IMG/VR virus record: IMGVR_UViG_3300031772_000224
Location: 1 to 27,669 of that record
Direction: 5' to 3' (one strand)
DNA length: 27,669 nucleotides
From: a virus
The notes below the pieces were generated by a model. The model was not told the origin of the DNA, made no database searches, and saw nothing but the letters and a program-made list of their open reading frames with translations. Every line of letters begins with the position of its first letter. Position 1 is the stretch's first letter. A program made the translations under genes and the position numbers. Shown here piece by piece: positions 14,488 through 21,800 of the stretch.

Positions 14488-14668
14488 GGCCGGAGGGTCC
14501 CATCAACTAATCGGCCAATGTCCAGGTTCGCTTACTTGCCATTCGGATAGTATTCCTTTTGGACGCATCGAATACCCTCGATGCATTGGCCTTTTTCCCT
14601 CCGCTCCCTCGGTTCTCCGAAAACCCCCCGCTCTCCTAAGAGAGACCACCCGCCCCTGTCCTACAGGG
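14488..14668 (-). ncRNA. Highly structured RNA element between two genes (candidate)
   Basis: The 203-base space between a zinc-ribbon gene and the peptidase gene can fold into a perfect three-way junction. Stem 1 pairs 14513-14520 with 14584-14591 (GGCCAATG/CATTGGCC). Stem 2 pairs 14520-14524 with 14560-14564. Stem 3 pairs 14565-14571 with 14578-14584. An outer stem joins 14491-14497 to 14597-14603. Three hairpins follow at 14611-14625, 14631-14644 and 14654-14668. Strand is uncertain: the flanking genes are on the minus strand, but on the plus strand stem 1 is followed by TTTTT like a terminator. No convincing coding frame is present. Confidence 0.5.
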
Positions 14669-14837
14669 TGTGATGCTTTCTACACTTCCGACAATGGAAT
14701 AAGTCGTCTTTTATTTGGTTTCCAAATTTCTTAATCGAAGCCCCGCAATAAGGACATTTGGCATCAAATTTCTTTACCCAATAAACTCTTATTTCTTTTA
14801 TCTCTTTAGGACCGAGATGCCCGGTTATCCTTGTCAT
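14661..14837 (-). CDS. 58-residue zinc-ribbon protein
   Basis: The frame begins at an ATG overlapping the stop of the upstream gene as ATGA, so its translation is coupled. The sequence begins MTRITGHLGPKEIKEI and carries C28-x2-C31 and C49-x2-C52 with 17 residues between, a standard zinc ribbon. The tail is basic (RKHHTL). The stop codon lies in a perfect six-base hairpin that begins the structured element downstream. Function is unknown; nucleic-acid binding is likely from the fold. Confidence 0.75.
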   Translation of the reverse strand: MTRITGHLGPKEIKEIRVYWVKKFDAKCPYCGASIKKFGNQIKDDLFHCRKCRKHHTL

Positions 14838-15007
14838 TTCCGTTCAACCAAAATCCTTAAATCGAAAATAACCTTATCTCCAACCTGTAAGGGGAAATCT
14901 TCTAAAAGAAGGGTGGACATCACCGCAGGTTCAGCCACCACTTCCTTCGCAGACCTCCAATCCGGTACATCCATCGTTTTAACTTTTCTAAACTTTTCAA
15001 TTCTCAT
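14834..15007 (-). CDS. 57-residue protein, unknown function
   Basis: The ATG overlaps the stop of the preceding gene (ATGA), and TTGAGG lies nine bases upstream. The protein reads MRIEKFRKVKTMDVPDWRSA and ends ...LQVGDKVIFDLRILVERK. The end resembles a small beta-barrel strand pair (VGDKVIFDL). It overlaps the next gene by four bases. The run of coupled short genes makes it credible. I do not recognise a family. Confidence 0.7.
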   Translation of the reverse strand: MRIEKFRKVKTMDVPDWRSAKEVVAEPAVMSTLLLEDFPLQVGDKVIFDLRILVERK

Positions 15008-15294
15008 TTTGGCCTCAACATCTCAACCGTGTCTTGTAATATTCGCTCGGCACGAATCCTCATCCTGAGACATTCATTCCACCATACGCAGGCAGAAGTA
15101 TAAATATCGACATTAAAGACCGACAGTTGGCTTTCTGGTATAAAATATTCGTTTCCATTGCCATCATCGACTATGTGACACAAAAATGCTTCACGGTCCG
15201 GTATTGCCTCGCTCTCCCGAACTACTCCGTTGAACGGGGTCCACTGAAATCCCATTACCTTCGTACCTACTTGAAATTTAGGAATCGTTGTCAT
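15004..15294 (-). CDS. Small beta-rich protein, unknown function
   Basis: The 96-residue protein begins MTTIPKFQVGTKVMGFQWTP. It has an N-terminal beta-barrel-like part and a helical C-terminal part (NECLRMRIRAERILQDTVEMLRP). Sequences such as VGTKVMG...EAFLCHIVDDGNGNEYFIPE suggest an SH3-like barrel. A G-rich stretch (GGGGGAATAGGCGGTA) precedes the start. It couples to the next gene through ATGA. No function is assigned. Confidence 0.65.
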   Translation of the reverse strand: MTTIPKFQVGTKVMGFQWTPFNGVVRESEAIPDREAFLCHIVDDGNGNEYFIPESQLSVFNVDIYTSACVWWNECLRMRIRAERILQDTVEMLRPK

Positions 15295-15319
15295 TACCGC
15301 CTATTCCCCCGGTATTTTC

Positions 15320-15544
15320 TTAATTCGAACTTGCTTTTTTTTGAAATTCCAGACGAGTTATGTCTGACGGGGCTAAATTACCCTTATGAATAGTCACCAT
15401 AACATCACCACCAAAGGCATATTCGGCACGTAGAAATTTACCCTCTGCCTTTACCAAATCAAAAACATGCCAAGTAATCAGGTCTTCAAGCAGAGACTTG
15501 GTGATATCACTTTCGTTTTTTATCGTGATGGGAAATTTTTTGCA
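15320..15544 (-). pseudogene. Protein frame without a start codon, apparently broken by a one-base insertion
   Basis: Directly after the phosphoesterase stop codon, and in the same frame, 74 codons are open: CKKFPITIKNESDITKSLLE followed by ...DLVKAEGKFLRAEYAFGGDV and an end EFQKKASSN. The sequence looks like a real folded protein but has no usable start. An ATG overlaps the phosphoesterase stop (TAATG) with AAGGTAG upstream. It is out of frame with the long run and stops after 12 codons. Removing the single C at 15542 would join them as ATG AAA AAA TTT CCC. A recent mutation, a sequencing error, a +1 shift or stop read-through are all possible. Confidence 0.55.
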
Positions 15545-16387
15545 TTAGACCACTACCTTGCGTACATTAATTATCAGTCGGTCACGGACTTCCACGACAA
15601 TATAGCCCAATTCGACAGGATCATATTCATACTTTTCTGAATAACTGGTAACGTTTTCTCCGAAGGTCTTTAAGAATGAACCAGTGTTGCAGTACCAGCG
15701 ATGGTCGGGATGGATATACCCCGTTGTCCTGAAGTGGGTGTATTTTTCCTTAATGCCTTCCCCTGGTTCGGTCGTAAGGTATAATTGCGATCTCGGATCA
15801 GACACAATCAGACGATGGGTATGCGCCTTGGCCATCAAGAGGGCATCCCCGAATTTGTACTTCAAGTGCTGTTTTAATTGAAGTTGCAGATTGGCTAAAT
15901 TTCTAATAGGGTCATCTGCAACCGACCGAATCAACTTTCTTCCATGGGTGAAGTAACCCTTGAATTGTAAGCCATTTTTATCATTAAGTTTCACCACACA
16001 CGACCAGCCACCATAGGGAATATGAAGTTTATCCTCGCAAGTATTCTTAGTAATATCACCAATCATCGGATATAGTTTATCGGTATGATTGCCGCGAAGA
16101 ATGGTGATAAGCCGTTTAGCCTTAGCCAACGGAGCAAGATCCTTAACCACCGTTTTTTGTTGTGAAAGAGGGTCTGTTTGTAAGATGGCGGGATCGTATC
16201 GTGGATCGCTGATCCAAAATGCCTCCATCTCATCTCCCATGTGGAGAGCGAAACGGTTCTTGGCATCCAATATATACTGGATGGCCTGCTGATATCCTTT
16301 TTTGTACGATAGGATATTGCCCTCCTGATTGTCTCCGAAAAGAATCAACTCATAATTAGCTGGTACGGCAAAATCGAGAATATCCAT
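15545..16387 (-). CDS. Calcineurin-like metallophosphoesterase
   Basis: The 280-residue protein shows metallophosphoesterase motifs in order. GDNQEGN (D19) leads to HMGDEME with D52, RGNHTDK at about 98-104, a later FTHG near 147 and AHTHRL near 190. These bind two metal ions and hydrolyse phosphoester bonds. The first motif has Gln where a His is usual (DxH). Substrate is not evident: nucleotides, cyclic nucleotides or nucleic acid are possible. GGAGGGAAT precedes the ATG, and the start overlaps the upstream gene by 32 bases. It lies in the accessory island between terminase and portal. Confidence 0.85.
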   Translation of the reverse strand: MDILDFAVPANYELILFGDNQEGNILSYKKGYQQAIQYILDAKNRFALHMGDEMEAFWISDPRYDPAILQTDPLSQQKTVVKDLAPLAKAKRLITILRGNHTDKLYPMIGDITKNTCEDKLHIPYGGWSCVVKLNDKNGLQFKGYFTHGRKLIRSVADDPIRNLANLQLQLKQHLKYKFGDALLMAKAHTHRLIVSDPRSQLYLTTEPGEGIKEKYTHFRTTGYIHPDHRWYCNTGSFLKTFGENVTSYSEKYEYDPVELGYIVVEVRDRLIINVRKVVV

Positions 16388-16799
16388 ATTCCCTCCGTGT
16401 TATAGTGCTACTGTTACAGTATGTCCTACAGACACTACATTTGTTAAAATATCCATCTCGTTCAGTGTTCAATGGATGGCCACATACGACACAAAGACCT
16501 TCCCGCCTCCACCTGTTTCTTTTTTCCCTTCTGCGTTTGCGTCGTTTTTCCAAACATTCTTGACCAATGGCATAATGTCCCAATTTCCCGTGGGGTTTTC
16601 CGCAACTGACACAACAAAAGCCCATCTTATGTTTTGCATAAGTCCTTAATCCGTTAGTACGATTCTCCCGTTGATGCTTTTCGCAATGTTGCCCCCACGA
16701 TGCGATATTGCCACAATTTCGACACAATCCACTCCCTATGTGTTCTTGTCTGCGCTCTCGTTGCCGTCGCCGTCTGTCTTCTGGGTTTTTGTAGGGCAT
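16356..16799 (-). CDS. Arginine-rich multi-zinc-finger protein
   Basis: From the ATG at 16799 the protein has 147 residues. That start follows GGAGGAGAAGAAAGG; a start at 16883 lacks this. It opens MPYKNPEDRRRRQRERRQEH, a basic lead also common in phage zinc-finger and HNH-like proteins. Cys clusters LCRNCGN, CCVSCGKPHG and LCVVCGHPL...NKCSVC follow, with very basic linkers. It probably binds nucleic acid. An HNH active site is not visible, so it could be a degraded homing endonuclease or a stand-alone binding protein. It overlaps both neighbours. Confidence 0.68.
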   Translation of the reverse strand: MPYKNPEDRRRRQRERRQEHIGSGLCRNCGNIASWGQHCEKHQRENRTNGLRTYAKHKMGFCCVSCGKPHGKLGHYAIGQECLEKRRKRRREKRNRWRREGLCVVCGHPLNTERDGYFNKCSVCRTYCNSSTITRREYGYSRFCRTS

Positions 16800-16999
16800 C
16801 CTTCTTTCTTCTCCTCCACGGGTTTGACCTCCAGGTGCGTCACCCCCCGATATCCTTTCCCAAGATAGATAAGATGACGACAAACTTCAATAATATTCGA
16901 AGCCTTAACGACTTCTTTCTTTAAGACAACCTGTTTACCTCCAACTGTATCGCCAACCTTATTGCCAACCACCATAGAACCGATAATGGAGAACTGCAT
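16736..16999 (-). CDS. Small protein with charged tail, unknown function
   Basis: The 87-residue protein starts MQFSIIGSMVVGNKVGDTVG with a strong G-rich ribosome-binding site (AGGGGGGTAGTTAG). The N-terminal 55 residues look folded (ASNIIEVCRHLIYLGKGYRG), and the last 30 are Lys/Glu/Asp-rich and probably disordered. The final 64 bases overlap the next gene in another frame. I recognise no family. Confidence 0.6.
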   Translation of the reverse strand: MQFSIIGSMVVGNKVGDTVGGKQVVLKKEVVKASNIIEVCRHLIYLGKGYRGVTHLEVKPVEEKKEGCPTKTQKTDGDGNESADKNT

Positions 17000-17012
17000 C
17001 TAACTACCCCCC

Positions 17013-17180
17013 TTAATCTACTTTTAGGCACATGAGTCTTTTTAATCCTACGTTCAGTTTATGCCAGACATTGACTTTGGGTACGGGTTCGATAATTCTC
17101 TTCTCCTTAATCTTTTTGTATCGTTTTATGGAACGAGAATGAATCCGTTTGATCTTACCGCCCACGTATTTGATCGCCAT
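17013..17180 (-). CDS. 55-residue very basic protein downstream of the large terminase
   Basis: This short frame begins MAIKYVGGKIKRIHSRSIKR and is rich in Lys and Arg throughout. It ends VGLKRLMCLKVD. AAGGGAG lies seven bases before the ATG, and the gene fills the gap between the terminase stop (17193) and the next gene start. The high positive charge suggests DNA or RNA binding. No family is recognised. Confidence 0.7.
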   Translation of the reverse strand: MAIKYVGGKIKRIHSRSIKRYKKIKEKRIIEPVPKVNVWHKLNVGLKRLMCLKVD

Positions 17181-17192
17181 ACCGATTCTCCC

Positions 17193-19097
17193 TTATTTCC
17201 TTTCCGGCCATTTCACGCCACTGATTTTTGTGTCCGTCACCAGGGACGTATAGTTCATCCTTCCAAGTCGCCACATTAAACTTGCCGCCTGAAATGCAAA
17301 CTTATTAGCGTGGGCATAATGATCCGGCCCCACTGAATACCAAATGGTTTCATACTGAACCTTTCTCGTCGATCTGGTCTTGCCTACCGTTTGTTTTTCT
17401 TCCCTGATCGTCCGTTTCAGGTTGAGGTGATGACTAATCATCTTGCCGATCACTTCCTCCGCTTCCTGTTGAGGCATCGCCAGATATCCTTGATAAAGAA
17501 AGTCGGAGTAGGCATCAAAGGCTCCTGTCTTATCCTCAGAGATCCTACCGACAAAGATTGACTGTCCACCCGGATCCTTTTCCTCATCTACCCATTTAAA
17601 CCCCAAAGAAGGATCGTCAATATTCATCCTTGTGGAGTGGTTAACAAAGACGGTTCGAGGAAAATCCTTCTGAAGATTGGATGCATCGTTACCAGATGGT
17701 TCCGCATCACAGACAGCAAGTTCACAATGAAATTGCTTCAAGATTTGCGAGATTCTTCCTTCCCTTACCGAGATTTGACCATCTACGGTTTGAAAAGTCT
17801 TAAAGGCCAACTCATCAGGCGTAAATTCGACATGAACGATTTCCCATCTGCCGATCGGTGCAAGATCGCCCCGAGAGTTCGGAATGTATCTCCATACGCA
17901 TACGTAAGCCCCCTGGTCTATACCGGCGATATAGGTATAACCAGGTTCATACCCAAATACACAGACGGGAAAGGTTTTAAAGAGTGCGGAGTTCAGACCC
18001 GACTTCTTGTCCTCGTAAGGAATGCCGAGAACATGGTGATGGAAGTATCGAACCGAATTTCCATCCCGTTCTGTCATGATCTCATGGACGGGTCTCGAAT
18101 ACGCCCATGGAATGCGATAACCCCTAACACCCTCACCATAACGGGTGACCGTTTCATAAAATTCTTTTCGTTTCGGCACCCATTCACAGTTATGGGTGAC
18201 ATTGGGTTCGCTGGACTTCCATCCCCCGATTACACTCCAATCAAGGGGACGGTGGCAGGCAAGACATATGTAATAAAGATCGGAAGAGGGTGGTTGTCCC
18301 TTCTCATACCAGTTCGCAATTGAGTCTGGGTAAATCATGGTTTGCCAATGGGAACAATGCGAACATTTCACCATAAATTCGTGCTGGTCAGACAATTCCT
18401 CATATTCTTTTGTAACCCCGAAATTCTCCATCTCTGGACTGGAAAATTTAATCATCATTCCCCGATAGGTCTTACTTCTAAACATTGGAGAGTGCCTGAG
18501 TCTGGAAGGGATCTGTTCACCTACATCAATCTCAAATGTCCTGTCCCATTCGTCACAGATCACAATATCACCCGGAACAGTTGTGACAGATGAGACAGTT
18601 TTTCTACCACCAAAATAAACAGCCGTCCGGCCAAACTTCTTTAACCTAACCTGGTCAACCTCACCTTCGGAAAGCAAGGAGTCAAAGTACGGATTATCTC
18701 TAAAGAAACCACCAAGTCTATCAGCCGAATATTCACCAACCTTGTCGTCACTTTCCAACGTATAAATCACGGTCGGATAGTGCGCCATTTCTACCCCTTC
18801 ATCGGATTTATAGAAGAAGGGCATGAAGGCGTATTGGTCAGCGAACAACATAACCTTCCATTGGATGACCTGGGTTGCTCCTACCTGCGAAGGTTTAGGT
18901 ATTGCTTGTCTCGGGTGAAAATCGTTCAGAATACCGATCTGCCATTCGTACCCCCTGAACTGCACCGGTTGCCCATTGTGTCGAAGATATTTGGTCGCCC
19001 GTTCAGCAAATGTAAGCGAATAGTCTCTACTTAACGAGTTCATCATCGTCGCCATAAAGGGCATCATGTCTTTGGGAACGATCTCACGGTAAGGCAT
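17193..19097 (-). CDS. Terminase large subunit, GpA family
   Basis: The 634-residue protein is the DNA-packaging motor and nuclease. A deviant Walker A lies at about 68-76 (PKPSQVGATQ) and Walker B at 177-184 (GDIVICDEWD). A motif III-like FSSPEM lies at 218-223. A zinc finger has C245, C248, C278 and C281. The nuclease domain begins with YIAGIDQGAY (D394) and continues through LAVCDAEPSG. These features and the GpA-type ATPase spelling match lambda gpA-like terminases. Unusually, the portal is not next to it but about 5.3 kb further downstream. AAGGA lies about 12 bases before the ATG. Confidence 0.92.
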   Translation of the reverse strand: MPYREIVPKDMMPFMATMMNSLSRDYSLTFAERATKYLRHNGQPVQFRGYEWQIGILNDFHPRQAIPKPSQVGATQVIQWKVMLFADQYAFMPFFYKSDEGVEMAHYPTVIYTLESDDKVGEYSADRLGGFFRDNPYFDSLLSEGEVDQVRLKKFGRTAVYFGGRKTVSSVTTVPGDIVICDEWDRTFEIDVGEQIPSRLRHSPMFRSKTYRGMMIKFSSPEMENFGVTKEYEELSDQHEFMVKCSHCSHWQTMIYPDSIANWYEKGQPPSSDLYYICLACHRPLDWSVIGGWKSSEPNVTHNCEWVPKRKEFYETVTRYGEGVRGYRIPWAYSRPVHEIMTERDGNSVRYFHHHVLGIPYEDKKSGLNSALFKTFPVCVFGYEPGYTYIAGIDQGAYVCVWRYIPNSRGDLAPIGRWEIVHVEFTPDELAFKTFQTVDGQISVREGRISQILKQFHCELAVCDAEPSGNDASNLQKDFPRTVFVNHSTRMNIDDPSLGFKWVDEEKDPGGQSIFVGRISEDKTGAFDAYSDFLYQGYLAMPQQEAEEVIGKMISHHLNLKRTIREEKQTVGKTRSTRKVQYETIWYSVGPDHYAHANKFAFQAASLMWRLGRMNYTSLVTDTKISGVKWPERK

Positions 19098-19105
19098 TTA
19101 TTTGT

Positions 19106-19375
19106 TCAATCCTTTAAAATCTCACTGGCCTGATCATGTAAAAGTTTCATGGCCCGATCAAATTTCTTCGAAGCCTCAAGGTATTGTCCTATTTTGAACG
19201 GATCGCCAGTATTTTCTTTCATTTCCCGTTGTGCTTCTTCCGACAGACTTCTTACCTGGGCCAAGAGAGTTTCATGTCGCACGCGCCGAATAAGATTGTC
19301 TGGAATGTCAATAGTCACACGATGCAAAAGACTGATTAATTCTTCTTTGGTAAGATCTTCAATCTTTAATGGCAT
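19106..19375 (-). CDS. Small helical protein preceding the terminase
   Basis: The 89-residue protein reads MPLKIEDLTKEELISLLHRV and continues as charged helices (RSLSEEAQREMKENTGDPFK...). GGAG lies six bases before the ATG, and the gene overlaps the radical SAM gene by ten bases. Its position immediately before the large subunit gene suggests a packaging role, possibly a small terminase-like or accessory subunit. It lacks an obvious DNA-binding helix-turn-helix. Confidence 0.6.
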   Translation of the reverse strand: MPLKIEDLTKEELISLLHRVTIDIPDNLIRRVRHETLLAQVRSLSEEAQREMKENTGDPFKIGQYLEASKKFDRAMKLLHDQASEILKD

Positions 19376-20217
19376 GGGTTACTCCTTGAGTAAGTTTTCC
19401 ACGTTTCTGCAATACTGCCCGACTTTCTATAACATCGTGAGTAAATCATCGTTCTAAAATCGTTCAGAAGATGATTATTCTTATAAACCATCACATACGG
19501 ATCGTGACCAAGATCGTGTATTGTTTGGCAACGGTAAATGTCCTGTTCTATAGTTGTATCGAAACCAACTAATACGTAAATTTCACAACCACGCAATCCA
19601 ACCCTATTGATTTCACCAAAGCCTCGCAATATTGGCGATTCATCCCCCATCCTGTCCCACGAGAAATGAGGCATATGTTTGGTTCCCCATTTTGTCTCAG
19701 ACAACGCCACGGCCCTTTCCTCATCAACTAGTCTAAGATCATATCCGTTTTCGTCTATCATGGTCAGTTTAGCATCCCAAATCTCTTGAAAAGTTTCCTT
19801 CCATTGTGGGTCGGCAAAGGTGTTGTTATTTAGGAGACAAATTTTCTTGAATTGGGGTAAATGAAAATCCCAAATAGATTTATGGGATTGGTCTTTTTCC
19901 ATCTTACCAACTACGCAAAAAGAACACTTTCTCGGACAGTAACGGTAAGTGTATCCGAGTGAAAAATCTAAATCATAAAGAGAATAATCCGGCCTACAGT
20001 CAATGCCAAGAGGTTCAAAATTATATCCTGGTCCACCATATTCATCTGCCAAAAATTTCTTGACATTCCAATCGAAGAGGACAGAAGCATATCGCTTATC
20101 GGCAGGCCACAAGGGTTGATTCAAGGAAACCTGATCACCCCTTTCTTTGTGCCAAGCCGAGGGTTTCATTAAGGCTAAATTATATTTTGGAGCATCCGTT
20201 AGAAGAGAAATCTTCAT
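19366..20217 (-). CDS. Radical SAM enzyme with a B12-binding-like N-terminal region
   Basis: The 283-residue protein has the iron-sulfur motif C94-x3-C98-x2-C101 (YRYCPRKCSFC), which binds the 4Fe-4S cluster that cleaves S-adenosylmethionine. The N-terminal region (KISLLTDAPKYNLALMKPSA) resembles the start of the cobalamin-binding-like domain seen in one radical SAM subgroup, although a clear cobalamin His motif is absent. LLNNNTFADPQW and YDLRLVDEERAVALSE follow in the barrel. The substrate is unknown. It overlaps the deoxyribosyltransferase-like gene by 38 bases, so the pair may act together, perhaps on nucleotides. Confidence 0.85.
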   Translation of the reverse strand: MKISLLTDAPKYNLALMKPSAWHKERGDQVSLNQPLWPADKRYASVLFDWNVKKFLADEYGGPGYNFEPLGIDCRPDYSLYDLDFSLGYTYRYCPRKCSFCVVGKMEKDQSHKSIWDFHLPQFKKICLLNNNTFADPQWKETFQEIWDAKLTMIDENGYDLRLVDEERAVALSETKWGTKHMPHFSWDRMGDESPILRGFGEINRVGLRGCEIYVLVGFDTTIEQDIYRCQTIHDLGHDPYVMVYKNNHLLNDFRTMIYSRCYRKSGSIAETWKTYSRSNPCH

Positions 20218-20518
20218 ATTTTCTCATCACGCCTTCAAAGGTCTTGGGTTCGAAATAAATTATTTTAAGGGTTTTCTCGGCCATAAAAACCATCCCGAAA
20301 TCGAAGATGGTTCCGGTTGAACGTCTATCCCAAATCAAGTGAACCTCGTCGGCCCATCTGATAAGATCACGATTGTGGACACATACCCCAAGGTCGTCCA
20401 GTTCGGGGTGGTAATCAAAGGCGGGGATTTTTACCTCATGCCCATCGGCTTCTAACGTGACCTTATGGATTTCAAACTTTTCCTTGTATTGGGTTGATCC
20501 GATAATGACTATCTTCAT
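20180..20518 (-). CDS. Nucleoside 2-deoxyribosyltransferase-like protein
   Basis: The 112-residue protein has a Rossmann-like start MKIVIIGSTQYKEKF, then VCVHNRDLIRWADEVHLIWD and GTIFDFGMVFMAEKTLKIIY. This is the layout of the deoxyribosyltransferase/DUF4406-like fold: a GS loop, the aDxvv strand, and a G(t/s)..E/D.g.A helix. The usual catalytic Glu is replaced by Asp in this reading. Such proteins cleave or sense nucleosides. GGGGAGG precedes the ATG. The overlap with the radical SAM gene suggests co-production. Confidence 0.62.
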   Translation of the reverse strand: MKIVIIGSTQYKEKFEIHKVTLEADGHEVKIPAFDYHPELDDLGVCVHNRDLIRWADEVHLIWDRRSTGTIFDFGMVFMAEKTLKIIYFEPKTFEGVMRKYEDFSSNGCSKI

Positions 20519-20533
20519 CTCTAAATCCTCCCC

Positions 20534-20782
20534 TCACTTCCTGCACCCATTTAGATAATATTTCAGACAACTCTGAAACCTTCCTCTCCTTACCTGTCCG
20601 GTTGCCCGATTATCCCTCGATACAGTGAGAACTATCTTGTTCTTGCCAAACAGTCTCATGGAAAAATCGTGGACCAAGCCGCAATCACAGCAGGCGACAT
20701 GGAGACTTTGATTTCTCCAACGAACAACAACGGTTCCACCGTCTTCAATTATTGTGAATTTACTTCTCTGTTTCTTCAACAT
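20534..20782 (-). CDS. Small Cys-containing protein, unknown function
   Basis: The 82-residue protein begins MLKKQRSKFTIIEDGGTVVV with beta-strand-like text. CCDCGLVHDF follows, then a basic Arg-rich segment with two more Cys near the end. A ribosome-binding site (AGAAGG) lies very close to the ATG. The start overlaps the previous gene by 23 bases. The CCDCG cluster could bind zinc. The family is not recognised. Confidence 0.62.
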   Translation of the reverse strand: MLKKQRSKFTIIEDGGTVVVRWRNQSLHVACCDCGLVHDFSMRLFGKNKIVLTVSRDNRATGQVRRGRFQSCLKYYLNGCRK

Positions 20783-21545
20783 CCTTCTTCTTCCATTTGC
20801 CTCTCTTCTTCGCCTTAGCGATCAGTTCATCCATTTCACTTAGAGCCCATATTCTTTGACCGATAGCCTTAACCTTGTCGTCCAGGGAAAGAAGGGCATC
20901 ATAAAAGATTTTCTTAATATCAACCGCTACCTGCTCAATCTGGAATCTCCGGTGAAGGGCAGGCAATAACTCAGACATTAAGAATTCACGGATCACGACA
21001 TTTTGCTCATAACTGACGATCCAATCCTCCTTCTTCCGGGATTGAAGATTAGCCAAGAGTTTAGAGGCAGCCTCATTGGTGTCACGGGTCGCCTTGTCCG
21101 TTGTAGCCATACTGAACATTTTCCACTTAAGGACTCGCTCCATATCGTCATCGGTAATATCTTTCTGATCCTTTGCGAGAATTGCCTGCATCCAAGCGGG
21201 AACCTTGTCGGCTTCGGTAGCATCTGCAGTCTGTATTCTTGACCGCATATTCTGATGAGAGGTCTGGAACATGAGGGCGAGATCCTCAATGCTGAATCCC
21301 ATAGACCTTAGAACATTGATCCAGTCATTCCGAAGTATCCCCGTATGCCAACCCATGTATTGAGAAAGTGCTTCAATGCAAGCCTTCTTGTCAGATTTGA
21401 CGGCATCAGATTTGATAGCATTGGAGATCGGGTCTAATCGTTCTATCATCCGGTCGAGTCGATCCAACTGGGTTTTCCCCAACTTATTGGCAACCTGAAC
21501 CTTGAATTCTTTTAGATCCTCTCGGAGTTTATCGACTGAATCCAT
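20760..21545 (-). CDS. Helical DNA-binding-like protein, possible terminase small subunit
   Basis: From the ATG at 21545 the protein has 261 residues; GGTGAG precedes this start, which fits better than 21575. A helix-turn-helix candidate lies near 80-105 (LRSMGFSIEDLALMFQTSHQ). Long helices and a basic C-terminus (AKAKKRGKWKKKD) follow. An N-terminal HTH with a helical oligomerisation core and a basic tail suits a small terminase. It lies in the cluster before the large subunit but four genes intervene. This remains a proposal. Confidence 0.45.
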   Translation of the reverse strand: MDSVDKLREDLKEFKVQVANKLGKTQLDRLDRMIERLDPISNAIKSDAVKSDKKACIEALSQYMGWHTGILRNDWINVLRSMGFSIEDLALMFQTSHQNMRSRIQTADATEADKVPAWMQAILAKDQKDITDDDMERVLKWKMFSMATTDKATRDTNEAASKLLANLQSRKKEDWIVSYEQNVVIREFLMSELLPALHRRFQIEQVAVDIKKIFYDALLSLDDKVKAIGQRIWALSEMDELIAKAKKRGKWKKKDVEETEK

Positions 21546-21549
21546 CGTC

Positions 21550-21759
21550 TCACCATTTAGTGGAAAATAAATCAACCACCGTAGATCCCCTTTGCACCCG
21601 AATGATGGTTATACAATCTATCAACGGAATGCAGTCAAAGACATCTTGGGGGAAAAGCATTTGTTTACATCTTTGACATCGTTTTTGAGTGTGCCTTAAA
21701 TCATCCTGGTTGAAACTATTTTTACAGTAACACTGGGGTTGATTATGAATACAAGACAT
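21550..21759 (-). CDS. 69-residue Cys-rich protein
   Basis: The ATG at 21759 follows GGTGGAGG at good spacing; longer frames upstream lack this. The protein reads MSCIHNQPQCYCKNSFNQDD, and the middle holds CQRCKQMLFP. The C-terminus is beta-strand-like (DCITIIRVQRGSTVVDLF). At least six Cys and a His suggest zinc binding. Function is unknown. Confidence 0.68.
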   Translation of the reverse strand: MSCIHNQPQCYCKNSFNQDDLRHTQKRCQRCKQMLFPQDVFDCIPLIDCITIIRVQRGSTVVDLFSTKW

Positions 21760-21800
21760 AAAACCTCCACCTGGTTCAGACATTCTACATTCTGTATAGT

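Noticed and set aside
14471-14734. 87-codon plus-strand frame over the structured element
   Set aside because: No start signal, and the region is better explained by base pairing than by coding.
15505-15544. A AAA AAC slippery heptamer in the startless frame
   Set aside because: In the phase present, a -1 slip would lead from the long frame to the short one, the wrong direction to rescue the start.
17078-17100. tRNA-like GGTTCGATAATTC stretch
   Set aside because: No acceptor, D or anticodon stem could be built around it; it lies in the 55-residue gene.
17637-18323. 228-codon plus-strand frame
   Set aside because: Antisense to the terminase, whose motifs are clear; no ribosome-binding site.
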